From Geobacillus thermodenitrificans subsp. thermodenitrificans DSM 465 (GTDB lineage: Bacteria > Bacillota > Bacilli > Bacillales > Anoxybacillaceae): a stretch of 64,000 bases of DNA. The notes under the pieces are model-generated. The model was not told where the DNA came from and searched no databases. It saw nothing but the letters and a program-made list of their open reading frames with translations. The DNA is taken from NCBI RefSeq assembly GCF_000496575.1, contig NZ_AYKT01000017.1:1-64000 (forward strand), written 5' to 3'. Below, one piece after another: positions 7,512-17,333 of this stretch (the stretch's first letter is position 1; every line of letters begins with the position of its first letter). A program made the translations under genes and the position numbers.

Positions 7512-7696
7512 GTGTTTACCAGAATGGCAACGCCCATCTGCAAAACAACGCAACCGTCTTATCTTTACGTCACCCCAATGAAGCGACAACGTCGAATGAC
7601 GAAGGCATGAACATTTCTTCCTCTAACGCAGCGACAAAGCGGCGTCCAACGATCGGCGAGCATCCCCGCCTATAGAAGTCAAGACGCGAGTGCTCG

Positions 7697-10600
7697 TCAC
7701 TCGCTTGCGGAAGCGCCTTTTTTCTTCCACTTCATCAAGGTCTCATAAACGATCGGGACAATGATCAGGGTCAAAAGTGTAGAGCTCGTCAATCCACCGA
7801 TGACGGTCACGCCGAGTCCTTTCGAAATCAACGCCCCGCCTTCCATTCCAAACGCAAGCGGAAGCAACGCGCCGACGGTCGCAATGGCCGTCATTAAAAT
7901 CGGGCGCAAGCGCGTTCCGGCCGCTTCCAAAAGCGCCTCGCGCGTCGACAATCCGTCGCGTTCTTTATGAATGACACGGTCGATTAAGACGATCGCATTC
8001 GTCACCACAATCCCAATCAACATCAACATGCCGATCAGCGCCGATATGCTGATGGTTTCGTCAGCAATAAACAGAGCCAGCAGCGCACCGATGACGGTAA
8101 ACGGCAGCGAGAACAAAATCGTAAACGGCGCCAGCCCGCCACCAAACGTGACGACAAGCACAAAATATACGATCGCTACGGCAGCGAGCATCGCCAATCC
8201 GAGCTGGGTGAACGCCTCTTCGATATCTTCGGTGACTCCTCCCATGTGGACATCGACATTGGACGGAACGCGCAGCTTGTCGATGGCCTTTTGCACGTCT
8301 GCCGACACAGCGGCGACGTCTTTCGTTTTCACTTCCGCCGACACGCTCGCGTATACTCGGCCGTCATAGCGCTGAACCTCACTGTACGTATGTCCTTTTT
8401 TCAACTCGGCCACATCTTCAATCGGCACTTGAACACCGAGCGGCGACACGATCGTTTTCTTCATCAAATCTCGAATATCGTCGTATTGCTCTTTTTCCGT
8501 TGCAATGTAGACGTTGAGATCTTCACCATCTTGCTTAACCGTCGCAATCGCTTGGCGCTCGCCATTCTCGGACAACGCTGCGGCGATTTGTGCAGCAGTC
8601 AGCCCGAATTCACTTAATTTTTTCTGGTCGGCGACAAGCGTATATTCTTCAAACCGGGCGGACATGCTTGTTTTCACATTGGTCAACCCATCATGATCGC
8701 GCAAAATGTCCGCTACTTTCTCAACAATTGGCTCGATTTCTTCCATTTGATCTCCATACACGTTAAGCTCAATCACATTGGATGTCCCGGTGCCCGAAAC
8801 GTCCTGGCTTTGCCATTCCCCTTTGTCTCCGCGCTCATCAAGCGCCTTCATCACTTTTTCCTTCTCTTCGGCAAAGTTTTTCACATCGGGGTCATACTCG
8901 ACATAAAACAGCGCTGCATTGTCCTGACCCGGGTTCATCGGGTTGCCCCCGCCGACAGACAGTTGAATGTTCTTTACTCCGTCGCGCTTCTCGAAAAACG
9001 CCTCCACTTCTTTGGCAATGCGTTCCACTTGATCCACCGTTTGCCCCGGAGCAGGACTGTACGTAGCAACGATCATTTTTTGCTCATCAGATGGCAAGAA
9101 GCTGACCCCAACATACGGGACGAGGAACAAACTTGCGACAAGCAGCAGCACGGCTGCGCCGCTCACGATGAGTTTATGATCCAACGACCAACGGAGCACC
9201 GTTTTATACCAAGACGCCAAGAGGCTTTTTCTTTCCTTTGCCCGGACGCGTTTCGCTGCCACGCCATTGCGGAACAGCCAGTGAGCCAACGCCGGAACAA
9301 CGGTAACCGCAACAATTAGCGAGGCGAGTAACGCAAACACGATCGTTAGCGCAAACGGCAAAAACAGCTCGCCAACCATCCCTTTGACCAATCCGAGCGG
9401 CAAAAAGACGGCCACCGTTACAATCGTCGACGACGCGATCGGGATAAACATTTCTTTCGTTGCCGAGACGATCAGTTCTTTTCCAGTGAGCGGTTCATCC
9501 GGCAATGTCATGCGCCGGTAAATGTTTTCCACAACAACGATCGAATCGTCAATGACGCGGCCGATCGCCACCGTCATGGCACCAAGCGTCATGAGATTGA
9601 GCGTAATATCCATCTCATACAGCAGCAAAATCGCAATCAACAGCGACAGCGGAATCGACACGACGGAAATCAACGTCGTGCGGATGTTGCGCAAAAACAG
9701 GAAAATGACAATGACCGCAAACAGTGCGCCAAACACTGCTTTGTCCACCATCGTGTTCACCGAATCTTCAATCGGCTGCCCTTGGTCAAACACGGTGATA
9801 ATGCGCAACCCGTCATAGCGCTTCTCGAGATCTTTGATTTTTTCCTTGACGGCGTTGACGACAGTGACCGTATTAGCGTCTTGCGCTTTCACGATTTGCA
9901 CGCCGATTGACGGTTCACCGTTCGTCCGCGAAATCGATTCTGCTTTAGCGACGACTTCCACTTCAGCCAGATCGCTCAACGAAACAGAAGGAATCGAAGG
10001 AGATGTACCTGCTTGGCCGGAAGCGGCGCCTTGCATTTGGGCCGCTGCTCCTTGACCTGCCGCGATTCCTTGCATCTGACCGGCCGCTCCCATTCCTTCG
10101 CCGCCTGCCATCGGTGACTGCGCTGCTCCATTAGCAGGGGCGATCGGAATGCGGAGCGCTTTTAAGTCATCGACCGTGACGATGCGTCCGTCGATGACGA
10201 CCGATTTTTCCGTATCTCCAAACGTGTACAGACCGAGCGGAAGTGAAACAGCGGAAGCCTGAATGACGTTGATGACCGATTGTTCAGTCAGCCCGTACTG
10301 CTTCAACTTCTGTTCATCGAATCGAATGTTCACTTCTTGCATTTGCTGGCCAGCGACTTCAACCGAATCAACGCCGTCGATGCCCTCCAATTCCGGGACG
10401 ACATGACGCTCAACCGTTTCCGTCAGCTCAGCCAACGATTCGTCCGGATTGGTCACGCTTAATGAGATGACCGGAAAAGCGGAAAAGCTAATCCGGGAAA
10501 CGTCTGGCTCCTGCGCCCCATCAGGCAGCTTCAAATGACTAAGCGCCTCTTTCACTTCATTTTGCGCTTTTTCCATATCTTTGTCGAACTCATATTCAAT

Positions 10601-10879
10601 TTGTACAAACGATGCATGTTGAAAGGAAGAGGAACGGACAACCGTGACACCGTCCAAATGTTCGACCCGCTGTTCAATCGGCTCCGTCACCTTCTTGGCC
10701 ACTTCTTCCGGCGTAGCCCCCGGATAGACCGTCGAGACGGAAATGAACGGAACGTTAATGTTCGGGATCGTTTCGAGTTTCATGTTCATTCCCGAATACA
10801 ACCCTGCCACAGCAACAATAATCGTCAAAATCCAAATGGCGAGCTTATTATTGAGCGAAAACTGAATGACTTTCCTCAC
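7697..10879 (-). CDS. RND-superfamily efflux transporter (SwrC/AcrB type)
   Basis: This 1060-residue inner-membrane transporter has the duplicated RND layout: helix, large outer loop, and a helix bundle, twice. Family segments include VYPGATPEEV near the start, the GRVIDDSIVVVENI region of helix 4, and PFALTIVFALLASLIVAVT. It resembles B. subtilis SwrC (YerP), which exports surfactin and confers drug resistance. The GTG at 10879 is preferred because AAAGGGGAG lies 6 bases upstream; a further upstream GTG (10924) has no good site. The first loop carries a Gly/Ala/Met/Gln-rich insert at about residues 249-295. Two palindromes lie over the promoter region. Confidence 0.9.
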   Translation of the reverse strand: MRKVIQFSLNNKLAIWILTIIVAVAGLYSGMNMKLETIPNINVPFISVSTVYPGATPEEVAKKVTEPIEQRVEHLDGVTVVRSSSFQHASFVQIEYEFDKDMEKAQNEVKEALSHLKLPDGAQEPDVSRISFSAFPVISLSVTNPDESLAELTETVERHVVPELEGIDGVDSVEVAGQQMQEVNIRFDEQKLKQYGLTEQSVINVIQASAVSLPLGLYTFGDTEKSVVIDGRIVTVDDLKALRIPIAPANGAAQSPMAGGEGMGAAGQMQGIAAGQGAAAQMQGAASGQAGTSPSIPSVSLSDLAEVEVVAKAESISRTNGEPSIGVQIVKAQDANTVTVVNAVKEKIKDLEKRYDGLRIITVFDQGQPIEDSVNTMVDKAVFGALFAVIVIFLFLRNIRTTLISVVSIPLSLLIAILLLYEMDITLNLMTLGAMTVAIGRVIDDSIVVVENIYRRMTLPDEPLTGKELIVSATKEMFIPIASSTIVTVAVFLPLGLVKGMVGELFLPFALTIVFALLASLIVAVTVVPALAHWLFRNGVAAKRVRAKERKSLLASWYKTVLRWSLDHKLIVSGAAVLLLVASLFLVPYVGVSFLPSDEQKMIVATYSPAPGQTVDQVERIAKEVEAFFEKRDGVKNIQLSVGGGNPMNPGQDNAALFYVEYDPDVKNFAEEKEKVMKALDERGDKGEWQSQDVSGTGTSNVIELNVYGDQMEEIEPIVEKVADILRDHDGLTNVKTSMSARFEEYTLVADQKKLSEFGLTAAQIAAALSENGERQAIATVKQDGEDLNVYIATEKEQYDDIRDLMKKTIVSPLGVQVPIEDVAELKKGHTYSEVQRYDGRVYASVSAEVKTKDVAAVSADVQKAIDKLRVPSNVDVHMGGVTEDIEEAFTQLGLAMLAAVAIVYFVLVVTFGGGLAPFTILFSLPFTVIGALLALFIADETISISALIGMLMLIGIVVTNAIVLIDRVIHKERDGLSTREALLEAAGTRLRPILMTAIATVGALLPLAFGMEGGALISKGLGVTVIGGLTSSTLLTLIIVPIVYETLMKWKKKGASASE
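9995..10135 (-). repeat. Low-complexity Gly/Ala/Met/Gln insert in RND loop
   Basis: Codons 249-295 of the RND protein encode a repetitive segment with GQMQG, GQGAAAQMQG and SGQAG units. It lies between the DDLKALRIPIAP and SVSLSDLAEVEVV segments of the first periplasmic-type loop. Confidence 0.7.
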
Positions 10880-10926
10880 GCGCTTCTCCCCTTTAAATCC
10901 ATGATCATATTGGTTCCACTCCACTA

Positions 10927-10970
10927 TGACTGTACGGTCACAAGTTATATACTAATTGACCAAATGGTCA
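10927..10970 (-). promoter_or_regulatory. Paired palindromic operators upstream of the RND gene
   Basis: Two 14-base palindromes of the form TGAC-N6-GTCA lie at 10927-10940 (TGACTGTACGGTCA) and 10957-10970 (TGACCAAATGGTCA), exactly 30 bases apart. The second overlaps the spacer of a minus-strand promoter-like -35 TTGACA. Such sites are typical of TetR-family repressors, and swrC of B. subtilis lies beside a TetR gene (yerO). Here no regulator gene is adjacent. Confidence 0.6.
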
Positions 10971-11855
10971 TTTGTCAAAATGGGAAACCCACCTCATCTG
11001 ATTGCTGAACATCGATCCGACATGCTGCTATGTATTCGAGCCTATTTCTAGGCCAACCATCCCGTCTTTTCTTCATTCAGGTTCCACCTTATCACACACC
11101 TCCCATCTTTTGTTATGCTCTAGCGACATATTTTTAATTACGACTCAAGACGTATTTTGGATTCAACTGTGTAAAAAAGACATGGATGATCTTGCTTCTG
11201 CGGTTGGCTTTTGTTTTTTGACCGTAAAATTACGTGAACAGCCGCGCGGCGAATACATCCGGTTGGGACAATCCGGCAATCGCCACGTAGATAAGCAAAA
11301 CAAAGGATATAAGAAAAGCAAGATGGAGGATATGTGCAGTTACCGTATGGAGCTTGAAAAAGCGTCGGGCTCATGCTCCTTTTTCACTTGATTAGATGAC
11401 TCACCGGCAGGAAATAAAAAGTTCTTGAAAGAGCGCCTGCTCCATCAAGTCCCCAAACCATTTCCTAACTATGTTGGTTTAATAGCTTCTTTTCATTGTT
11501 TGACTACATGTTCTATCCATTCTAAAGATGTGAATCCAATAGAAAATCAAATTCCGTATGTAATTGAACAAAGTCTTCTTTCTCTTTTTCGGATGTATTC
11601 GTACTCCTAAAAACAAGCAAAGCGTTCTAAGACATCCTTTCATTGCTTCATGGATAAAACTAACTAACGATTGTTCCGACGACCCCATGTCTTGATGAAA
11701 CGTTCCAACTAAAAAGTCAGCTATTCCTCAAAAGCTGATGATGATTCATTGATTCTCCCCTTATATTGATGTTTCTCCTTTATTTAGTTGAATGGCCTGT
11801 TGGAATAACCCTACCTTTTTCGTCTTTTTTTAACACAATATTTGCTCAATATTAA

Positions 11856-11960
11856 CTCTGGTTTCGACGGGACATTTATTATGAGAAAAAAGAGTTAACG
11901 AAGCGTATGCAATTACAACAGGAAGTGCAACAAAAAGATACATGGGAGCCCCTTGATTAG
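11856..11960 (+). pseudogene. Possible 3' remnant of a decayed gene
   Basis: A 34-codon frame ends YYEKKELTKRMQLQQEV..TWEPLD and opens directly after a stop, with no start codon or ribosome binding site. The charged, protein-like tail resembles the C-terminus of a membrane protein, but I cannot identify it. Confidence 0.3.
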
Positions 11961-12009
11961 TTATACAATGCCTTTGGATTCTAGTTATTCGGGCCATCGA
12001 ATAAAAAAT

Positions 12010-12032
12010 GGAAGGATCTACGAGGTCCTTCC
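12010..12032 (-). terminator. Minus-strand terminator-like hairpin
   Basis: GGAAGGA (12010-12016) pairs with TCCTTCC (12026-12032). On the minus strand it is followed by ATTTTTTATT. It lies downstream of the short remnant at 12124-12213. Confidence 0.5.
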
Positions 12033-12123
12033 CGAGAATTTTACACTGATGAGAAAAACATAGTCAGATTTGTGATTTTGAACTGAAATAATTGGAAAAA
12101 GACAGTTCAAAATAATGTGCTAG

Positions 12124-12213
12124 TTACATTCTCATTTTTAATCTTAGCTTTTGTAAGATGTCTTTTTCAACATAATATACACCTTGACCGTCGGTATGAC
12201 TTCCATACATCAT
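12124..12213 (-). pseudogene. Possible C-terminal remnant of a lost gene
   Basis: A 29-codon frame encodes GSHTDGQGVYYVEKDIL followed by a basic tail (LQKLRLKMRM). It has good protein-like composition but no ribosome binding site, and is followed by a minus-strand terminator at 12010-12032. It probably marks the end of a gene that has otherwise decayed. Confidence 0.3.
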
Positions 12214-12239
12214 TTGTTCATTAAAACACCAACAAAAAT

Positions 12240-12264
12240 CCGCCCTCGTTCAATGAGAGGGCGG
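12240..12264 (-). terminator. Terminator of sspH
   Basis: CCGCCCTC (12240-12247) pairs with GAGGGCGG (12257-12264). On the minus strand the stem is followed by ATTTTTGTT. Confidence 0.8.
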
Positions 12265-12393
12265 TTCATTCGGGTGGAAATCGACACAAAGGCCCCGACG
12301 TCTTTTATGACAAGAAGGCGGTAAACGGTGGGGGAACGATTGCTGTCTTGCATCTACACTGGATCGAAACAAAGGCTGTCTTGGCTCATTCGG

Positions 12394-12591
12394 TTAGTGG
12401 GCAGCTTCTCCTTTTTCCTCCAGTTCGGCCACCGGCACGTCCCGACGCTCATTGAGCCGGCCGTCGCGCAAATGGACAGTTGCCATTTGGTTTTCTTCGT
12501 CATACCCGTCAATCCAAACCGATACCCCGTTGTAATACACAGGAATATCGGCAGGTGATGAAACGATTTGTTTCACACGGTTCATATCCAT
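12394..12591 (-). CDS. sspH: Small acid-soluble spore protein H family
   Basis: A 65-residue protein fits the SspH family. It has the short N-terminus with MNRVKQIVSS, a central NGVSVWIDGYDEENQMATV strand region and a charged tail with VPVAELEEK. SspH proteins are minor SASPs made in the forespore. Their precise role is not established, though they accumulate in the spore core with DNA-protecting SASPs. AAAGGGGAT precedes the start and an intrinsic terminator follows. Confidence 0.85.
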   Translation of the reverse strand: MDMNRVKQIVSSPADIPVYYNGVSVWIDGYDEENQMATVHLRDGRLNERRDVPVAELEEKGEAAH

Positions 12592-12701
12592 AACCCACTA
12601 TCCCCTTTCACTGACGTTTCGTTTCCTAGTATGGAAAAGAACAGGAATGTTTATGCAAAAACCGTCCACACTAAAGAAGGAATCAACCAAAAGAGGGATA
12701 G

Positions 12702-13700
12702 ATGATGAAAATGAGGAACTTGCTTGTTTCCTATTGGCGGATGTCAACCGTTCTCCGTCTGTTCGCTATCGCGAGCGCCATTATCGTCTTGTTTGGTGCA
12801 CTGATGCATGTGATTGAGCCGGAGACATTCCGCAACATCTTTGATGGCATTTGGTGGGCGAGCGTGACGACAACGACGATCGGCTATGGGGATATCGTTC
12901 CGAAAACGCTCGCGGGAAAGCTTGCTGCGATGGTGCTTATCGCCCTCGGCACTGGAATCATCGCTGCTTATTTCGCTTCGATATCGGCAGCAGCAGCTTC
13001 TCGGGAAACGGCGCATACGAACGGGCAGCTTCCATATACAGAGCGGGGACACGTCATTATTGTCGGTTGGAATGAGCGGGCACGCGAAATGCTGCTTCGC
13101 TTCGCTAGACAAGATTCGCTGCCCCGCTTTGTCCTGATCGACGCTACTGTACCATCCCATCCGCTTCCACACGTTCCTTTTCATTTTATTAAAGGGTCGG
13201 CACACGATGATGCGGTACTTGAAAAGGCCAATATTGGCCATGCTCAGTTTGTGATCATTACCGCCGACCCGCATAAAGCAGAAGAGGACGCCGATAAAGA
13301 TACGATCGTCGCGCTGCTCGCTGCCAAGAGCCTCAACCCGTCGGTGTATGCCATCGTGGAAATATTGACCGCCCGCAATGTCCAAAACGCTTTTCGCGCC
13401 GGAGCGGATGAAGTGGTTCAAACGAACTTGCTGGCGAGCACTGCGATGGCGGCCAGCCTTCGCTCACCGGGAGTCGCCGGCGCCATCGAGAGAATGCTCG
13501 GTCGATTTGGCGAACAAACCTTGCGCCTTCTCCCCCCCACCGAGCAACAAATCGGCCAGCCGTTCGCCACCGTTCAGCAGCTGCTGCTTGAGCAAAATAT
13601 CACGCTGCTTGGTGTCATCCGCGGGGACAATGGGAACCTTTCCATTTTGCCGCAGCGCCCGATCGAAGAACATGATCGCCTGTTCGTGTTTGTTCCTTAA
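12702..13700 (+). CDS. yugO: Two-helix potassium channel with RCK domain (YugO type)
   Basis: The 332-residue protein has one helix (about residues 18-38), a pore helix with the selectivity filter TTTTIGYGD (filter residues about 58-63), and a second helix (74-95). A cytosolic RCK/TrkA-N domain starts at residue 116 (HVIIVGWNERAREML). It forms a tetrameric, ligand-gated K+ channel of the MthK/YugO class; YugO of B. subtilis mediates potassium signalling in biofilms. It lies tail-to-tail with yugN (4-bp overlap), as part of the conserved yug block. Confidence 0.92.
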   Translation: MMKMRNLLVSYWRMSTVLRLFAIASAIIVLFGALMHVIEPETFRNIFDGIWWASVTTTTIGYGDIVPKTLAGKLAAMVLIALGTGIIAAYFASISAAAASRETAHTNGQLPYTERGHVIIVGWNERAREMLLRFARQDSLPRFVLIDATVPSHPLPHVPFHFIKGSAHDDAVLEKANIGHAQFVIITADPHKAEEDADKDTIVALLAAKSLNPSVYAIVEILTARNVQNAFRAGADEVVQTNLLASTAMAASLRSPGVAGAIERMLGRFGEQTLRLLPPTEQQIGQPFATVQQLLLEQNITLLGVIRGDNGNLSILPQRPIEEHDRLFVFVP

Positions 13701-14101
13701 TCGAGCAGGAGGCGCTCCAGGTCTTGAACGAGCGCTTTGCCGACGGAAATATATTGCTCCGGAACGGTCGCATCCGGGTCTTGCGGTTCGGAAAACTGGT
13801 TGAATGCCGCTCCCACATTGCCGACATCAGCAAAATCGTCAATGCCGCGCTGATATTTATGCGCAAGCAAAAACGGACGCCCGAGCTCGACCGTTGTGCC
13901 ATGTGAATCGAGCTGTCCATCAACTGCTTGAAACGGCACGCGCAAAAATTGGTAACCTACATGGTCAGCGATTTTATAGTCAAAATAGCCATGATCGTAA
14001 TCCCAGCCGCCGCCAATCACATAACCGAGCGGCTTTAATTTTTGCTCTAAATCATAAAGTTGAAACTGCTTTCCTTCTAACCGTGATGGAATTTCAATCA
14101 T
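13697..14101 (-). CDS. yugN: YugN-like protein
   Basis: The 134-residue cytosolic protein matches the YugN family (IEIPSRLEGKQFQLYDLEQ, GGWDYDHGYFDYK). Function is unknown. The ATG at 14101 has AAAGGAGGGG upstream, while the longer reading frame begins without a site. It lies between yugO and pgi as in B. subtilis. Confidence 0.88.
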   Translation of the reverse strand: MIEIPSRLEGKQFQLYDLEQKLKPLGYVIGGGWDYDHGYFDYKIADHVGYQFLRVPFQAVDGQLDSHGTTVELGRPFLLAHKYQRGIDDFADVGNVGAAFNQFSEPQDPDATVPEQYISVGKALVQDLERLLLD

Positions 14102-14319
14102 GCACAACCCCTCCTTTCCTTTTATCGTTTCCCGTTTAGCGGCAATTATTTGCCCATCCCAGACTCTGGCACTTGGCGAAAAATGGACTGATGAGATGCA
14201 AACAAAGCCATGCAGAAACGATGGACTGTCTTTCAATGGCAACATGCCGCCGCGGAAGGAATTCATCGTTCACCATTTCTGCCATTCGCCTTCAACGAGC
14301 GTCAAAGTCATAAACAAAA

Positions 14320-14355
14320 AACGCCTCTTCCCCCGACTAAAGGAGAAGAGGCGTT
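14320..14355 (-). terminator. Terminator of pgi
   Basis: AACGCCTCTTC (14320-14330) pairs with GAAGAGGCGTT (14345-14355). On the minus strand the stem is followed by a T-run. Confidence 0.85.
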
Positions 14356-14434
14356 GTTCGTTTCGATTCACTCTGGAAAATGCGGCCGAAACCGGCCGTA
14401 CATGCCGAGAAAAAGCGGCTTGACCATCCTTTTG

Positions 14435-15784
14435 TTATTTCAACCGTTTCTCCAGTTCGTCTTTCAGCTCTTCGTAACCCGGTTTGCCTAAGAGGGCGAA
14501 CATGTTTTTCTTGTACGCCTCAACACCTGGCTGGTCAAACGGGTTCACCCCGAGCAAATAGCCGCTCATGGCGCATGCCTTTTCAAAGAAGTAAACGAGA
14601 TAGCCAAACGTGTATTCATCAAGCTTCGGCAAAGTGACAACCAAATTCGGCACGCCGCCGTCCGTATGGGCGAGAAGCGTCCCTTCGAACGCTTTCGTGT
14701 TGACGAAATCGACCGTTTGGCCGGCTAAATAGTTCAGCCCGTCTAAGTCGCTTTCTTCCGCTTCGATGACCAATTCATGGCGCGGCTCTTCAAGTTTCAG
14801 CACCGTTTCAAACAAATCACGGCGACCTTCTTGAATGTATTGGCCGAGCGAATGCAAGTCGGTCGAGAAGTCAGCCGAAGCCGGATAAATGCCTTTTTGG
14901 TCTTTCCCTTCGCTTTCGCCGAACAGCTGCTTCCACCATTCAGCGAAATAGTGCAAGGCTGGTTCGTAGTTAACGAGCAACTCGATCGTTTTTCCTTTGT
15001 TGTACAAAATGTTGCGAATGGCCGCATATTGGTAAGCTGCGTTTTCTTCGAGCTCCGAGCGGCTGAAGTCTTCGCGCGCCTTCGCTGCCCCTTCCATCAT
15101 GGCGTCGATGTCAGCGCCGCTGGCAGCGATCGGCAGCAATCCAACCGCCGTCAACACTGAATAGCGACCGCCGATGTCATCCGGAATCACAAACGTTTCG
15201 TATCCTTCCTCGTCAGCGAGCGTCCGCAGTGCGCCGCGTGCACGGTCGGTCGTTGCGTAAATGCGGCGGCGTGCTTCTTCTTTGCCGTATTTGTCTTCAA
15301 GCAGCTTGCGGAAAATACGGAAAGCGATCGCCGGCTCAGTCGTCGTTCCCGATTTGGAAATGACGTTAATCGAGAAGTCTTTTCCTTCAAGGAAATCAAT
15401 GACATCTTTCATATACGTCGAGCTGATGTTGTTGCCGACAAAGATGATTTGCGGTGTGGACCGCTTCTCTTTCGGCAAGGCGTTGTAAAACGAATGATGC
15501 AGCATCTCAATCGCCGCACGCGCCCCGAGATACGAGCCACCGATACCGATGACAAGAAGGACATCGGAGTCTGATTGAATTTTTTTCGCCGCTTGCTTGA
15601 TGCGCGCAAATTCTTCTTTGTCATAGTTGACCGGCCAGTCTAACCATCCTAAAAAGTCATTGCCGACTCCAGTTTTTTCATGGAGCGAATGGTGTGCGAC
15701 TTTCACCGCATCGCGCAAGTATGTAAGTTCGTGTTCACCAAAAAAAGCGAGCGCTTTGGAATAGTCGAAACGAATATGGGTCAT
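14435..15784 (-). CDS. pgi: Glucose-6-phosphate isomerase
   Basis: The 449-residue enzyme has the full length of Gram-positive Pgi and its signatures: [11 protein letters not shown] for phosphate binding, [17 protein letters not shown], and the late [13 protein letters not shown] and [17 protein letters not shown] segments. It interconverts glucose-6-phosphate and fructose-6-phosphate in the cytosol, linking glycolysis, gluconeogenesis and the pentose phosphate pathway. It is transcribed leftwards towards yugN and ends in its own terminator. Confidence 0.97.
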   Translation of the reverse strand: MTHIRFDYSKALAFFGEHELTYLRDAVKVAHHSLHEKTGVGNDFLGWLDWPVNYDKEEFARIKQAAKKIQSDSDVLLVIGIGGSYLGARAAIEMLHHSFYNALPKEKRSTPQIIFVGNNISSTYMKDVIDFLEGKDFSINVISKSGTTTEPAIAFRIFRKLLEDKYGKEEARRRIYATTDRARGALRTLADEEGYETFVIPDDIGGRYSVLTAVGLLPIAASGADIDAMMEGAAKAREDFSRSELEENAAYQYAAIRNILYNKGKTIELLVNYEPALHYFAEWWKQLFGESEGKDQKGIYPASADFSTDLHSLGQYIQEGRRDLFETVLKLEEPRHELVIEAEESDLDGLNYLAGQTVDFVNTKAFEGTLLAHTDGGVPNLVVTLPKLDEYTFGYLVYFFEKACAMSGYLLGVNPFDQPGVEAYKKNMFALLGKPGYEELKDELEKRLK

Positions 15785-15975
15785 TCAATTCTTCCTCCCA
15801 TTCAATAATCATTGCCTTCTTTCACTTTAGCGGAACGGGCAAGGGAAATCAAGCGATGCTCTCAATTGAAAACGGATTCAATTCCGACAATTTTTTGCCG
15901 ATCTATACGGCTTTCTTCGGCAGCCAACGTGCGATGGTCGGGGCCGCTACATTTGACATGTGGCTGCCATCAAAA

Positions 15976-16011
15976 AAAGCCGACCTAGCATTCAAGTCGC
16001 CGGCCGGCTTT
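15976..16011 (-). terminator. Terminator of yugJ
   Basis: AAAGCCG (15976-15982) pairs with CGGCTTT (16005-16011) around a 22-base loop. On the minus strand the stem is followed by several T residues. Confidence 0.6.
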
Positions 16012-16020
16012 GAAGGTTTC

Positions 16021-17184
16021 TTATAAAGACGCACGCAAAATGGCGAGCACATCATCACGATTTAACGTTTTGAAACGGCCAAACTCACCAAACGCCATCG
16101 CTTTATCCGCCATCAGCTCGAGATTTTCCTCGCCGATGCCATAATCAGCCAAGCGAGACGGCGCCCCGAGGCTCGACCAAAACGCGCGCAACCGCTCGAT
16201 GCCCTCAAGCGCCACGTCGCGCTCCGTTTTGCCCGTCGGATCGACGTCAAAGACGCGCACCGCCAGTTGGGCGAAACGGCTGACATTTTCATCAAGCACA
16301 TGTTTCATCCAATTCGGGAACAAAATGGCCAATCCCCCGGCGTGCGGGATATCGTATACAGCAGAGACCGCATGCTCGATATCATGCGTCGCCCAATCAC
16401 CGCGCACGCCCATTTGCAGAAAGCCGTTTAAGGCGATCGTGCCCGAGTACATGATCGTCTCGCGCAGCTCGTAGTTCTCTAAGTCGTCTACCAATTTTGG
16501 CGCCGCCTCAATGACCGTTTTTAACACTGCCTCGCACATCCGATCTTGCAGCGGCGTGTTCGGCGTATGATGGAAATATTGCTCAAACACATGGGACATC
16601 ATATCGACGATGCCGTAAACGGTATGGTCTTTCGGCACCGTCATCGTGTACGTCGGATCCAAAATCGAAAATTGCGGGAATGTCACCGGGCTGCCCCAGC
16701 CGTATTTTTCTTTCGTCTCCCAATTGGTGATCACCGATCCGGCGTTCATTTCCGATCCGGTCGCCGCCAGCGTCAGGACCGTCCCAAACGGCAACGCCTC
16801 AGTGACAGTCGCTTTTTTCGTAATGAACTCCCACGGATCGCCATCAAATTTCGCGCCGGCTGCAATCGCTTTCGTACAGTCGATCACACTGCCGCCGCCA
16901 ACGGCAAGCAAAAATTCAATTCCTTCCCGTCTGCAAATGTCTACCCCTTTTTTGACGGTCGAAAGGCGCGGGTTCGGTTCGACGCCTGGCAGTTCAACGA
17001 CTTCGGCGCCAATGTCCGTCAATAGGCTCATGACTTCATCATATAGTCCGTTTCGTTTAATGCTGCCGCCCCCATAGACAAGCAGCACTTTTTTGCCATA
17101 TTTCGGCACTTCTTCTTTGAGCTGCTCAATTTGTCCTCTCCCAAAAATGAGTTTGGTCGGATTGCGAAACGTAAAATTTTGCAT
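16021..17184 (-). CDS. yugJ: Iron-containing alcohol dehydrogenase (butanol dehydrogenase type)
   Basis: The 387-residue protein belongs to the Fe-ADH family and resembles YugJ/YugK and clostridial BdhA. It has the NAD(P)-binding [13 protein letters not shown] segment, the [15 protein letters not shown] segment, and metal-ligand helices with [12 protein letters not shown] and [15 protein letters not shown]. It should reduce aldehydes to alcohols or the reverse; the substrate is not determined. A strong AAAGGAGGAAG site precedes the ATG. The neighbours yuzA and pgi match the B. subtilis order. Confidence 0.92.
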
Positions 17185-17333
17185 TATGTATCTTCCTCCT
17201 TTTGCTTCTTATTATGGGGACAGACGTCGTTGTTGTAAAGCCGGACGCTTCGACGGCAAATCATGCATATTTTCTGCGGCTATGATTCATCCTATAAGTG
17301 ACTGAAGGAAATTTTTCAAAGGAGGTATACAGG

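Larger units (their letters stand above)
7121..7696. other. Intergenic region upstream of the acetyltransferase
   Basis: The stretch holds the RND pump terminator (7471-7511) and a possible 54-codon minus-strand frame. Other long frames in it lack ribosome binding sites and have no recognisable sequence. Confidence 0.5.
10980..12230. other. Decayed, AT-richer region without intact genes
   Basis: More than 1.2 kb between the RND promoter and sspH is visibly richer in A+T than its surroundings and broken by stops in all frames. Frames such as 11002-11391 (+) and 11479-11688 (-) have no ribosome binding sites or recognisable domains. Short stretches with protein-like composition survive at 11856-11960 (+) and 12124-12213 (-). 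It looks like eroded genes or an old insertion. Confidence 0.55.

Noticed and set aside
7073-7675. 200-codon plus-strand frame in the intergenic region
   Set aside because: It crosses the RND terminator hairpin, has no ribosome binding site, and its product is arginine/proline-rich with no recognisable domain.
12744-13421. 225-codon minus-strand frame inside yugO
   Set aside because: It is antisense to a clear K+ channel gene with intact selectivity filter and has no ribosome binding site.
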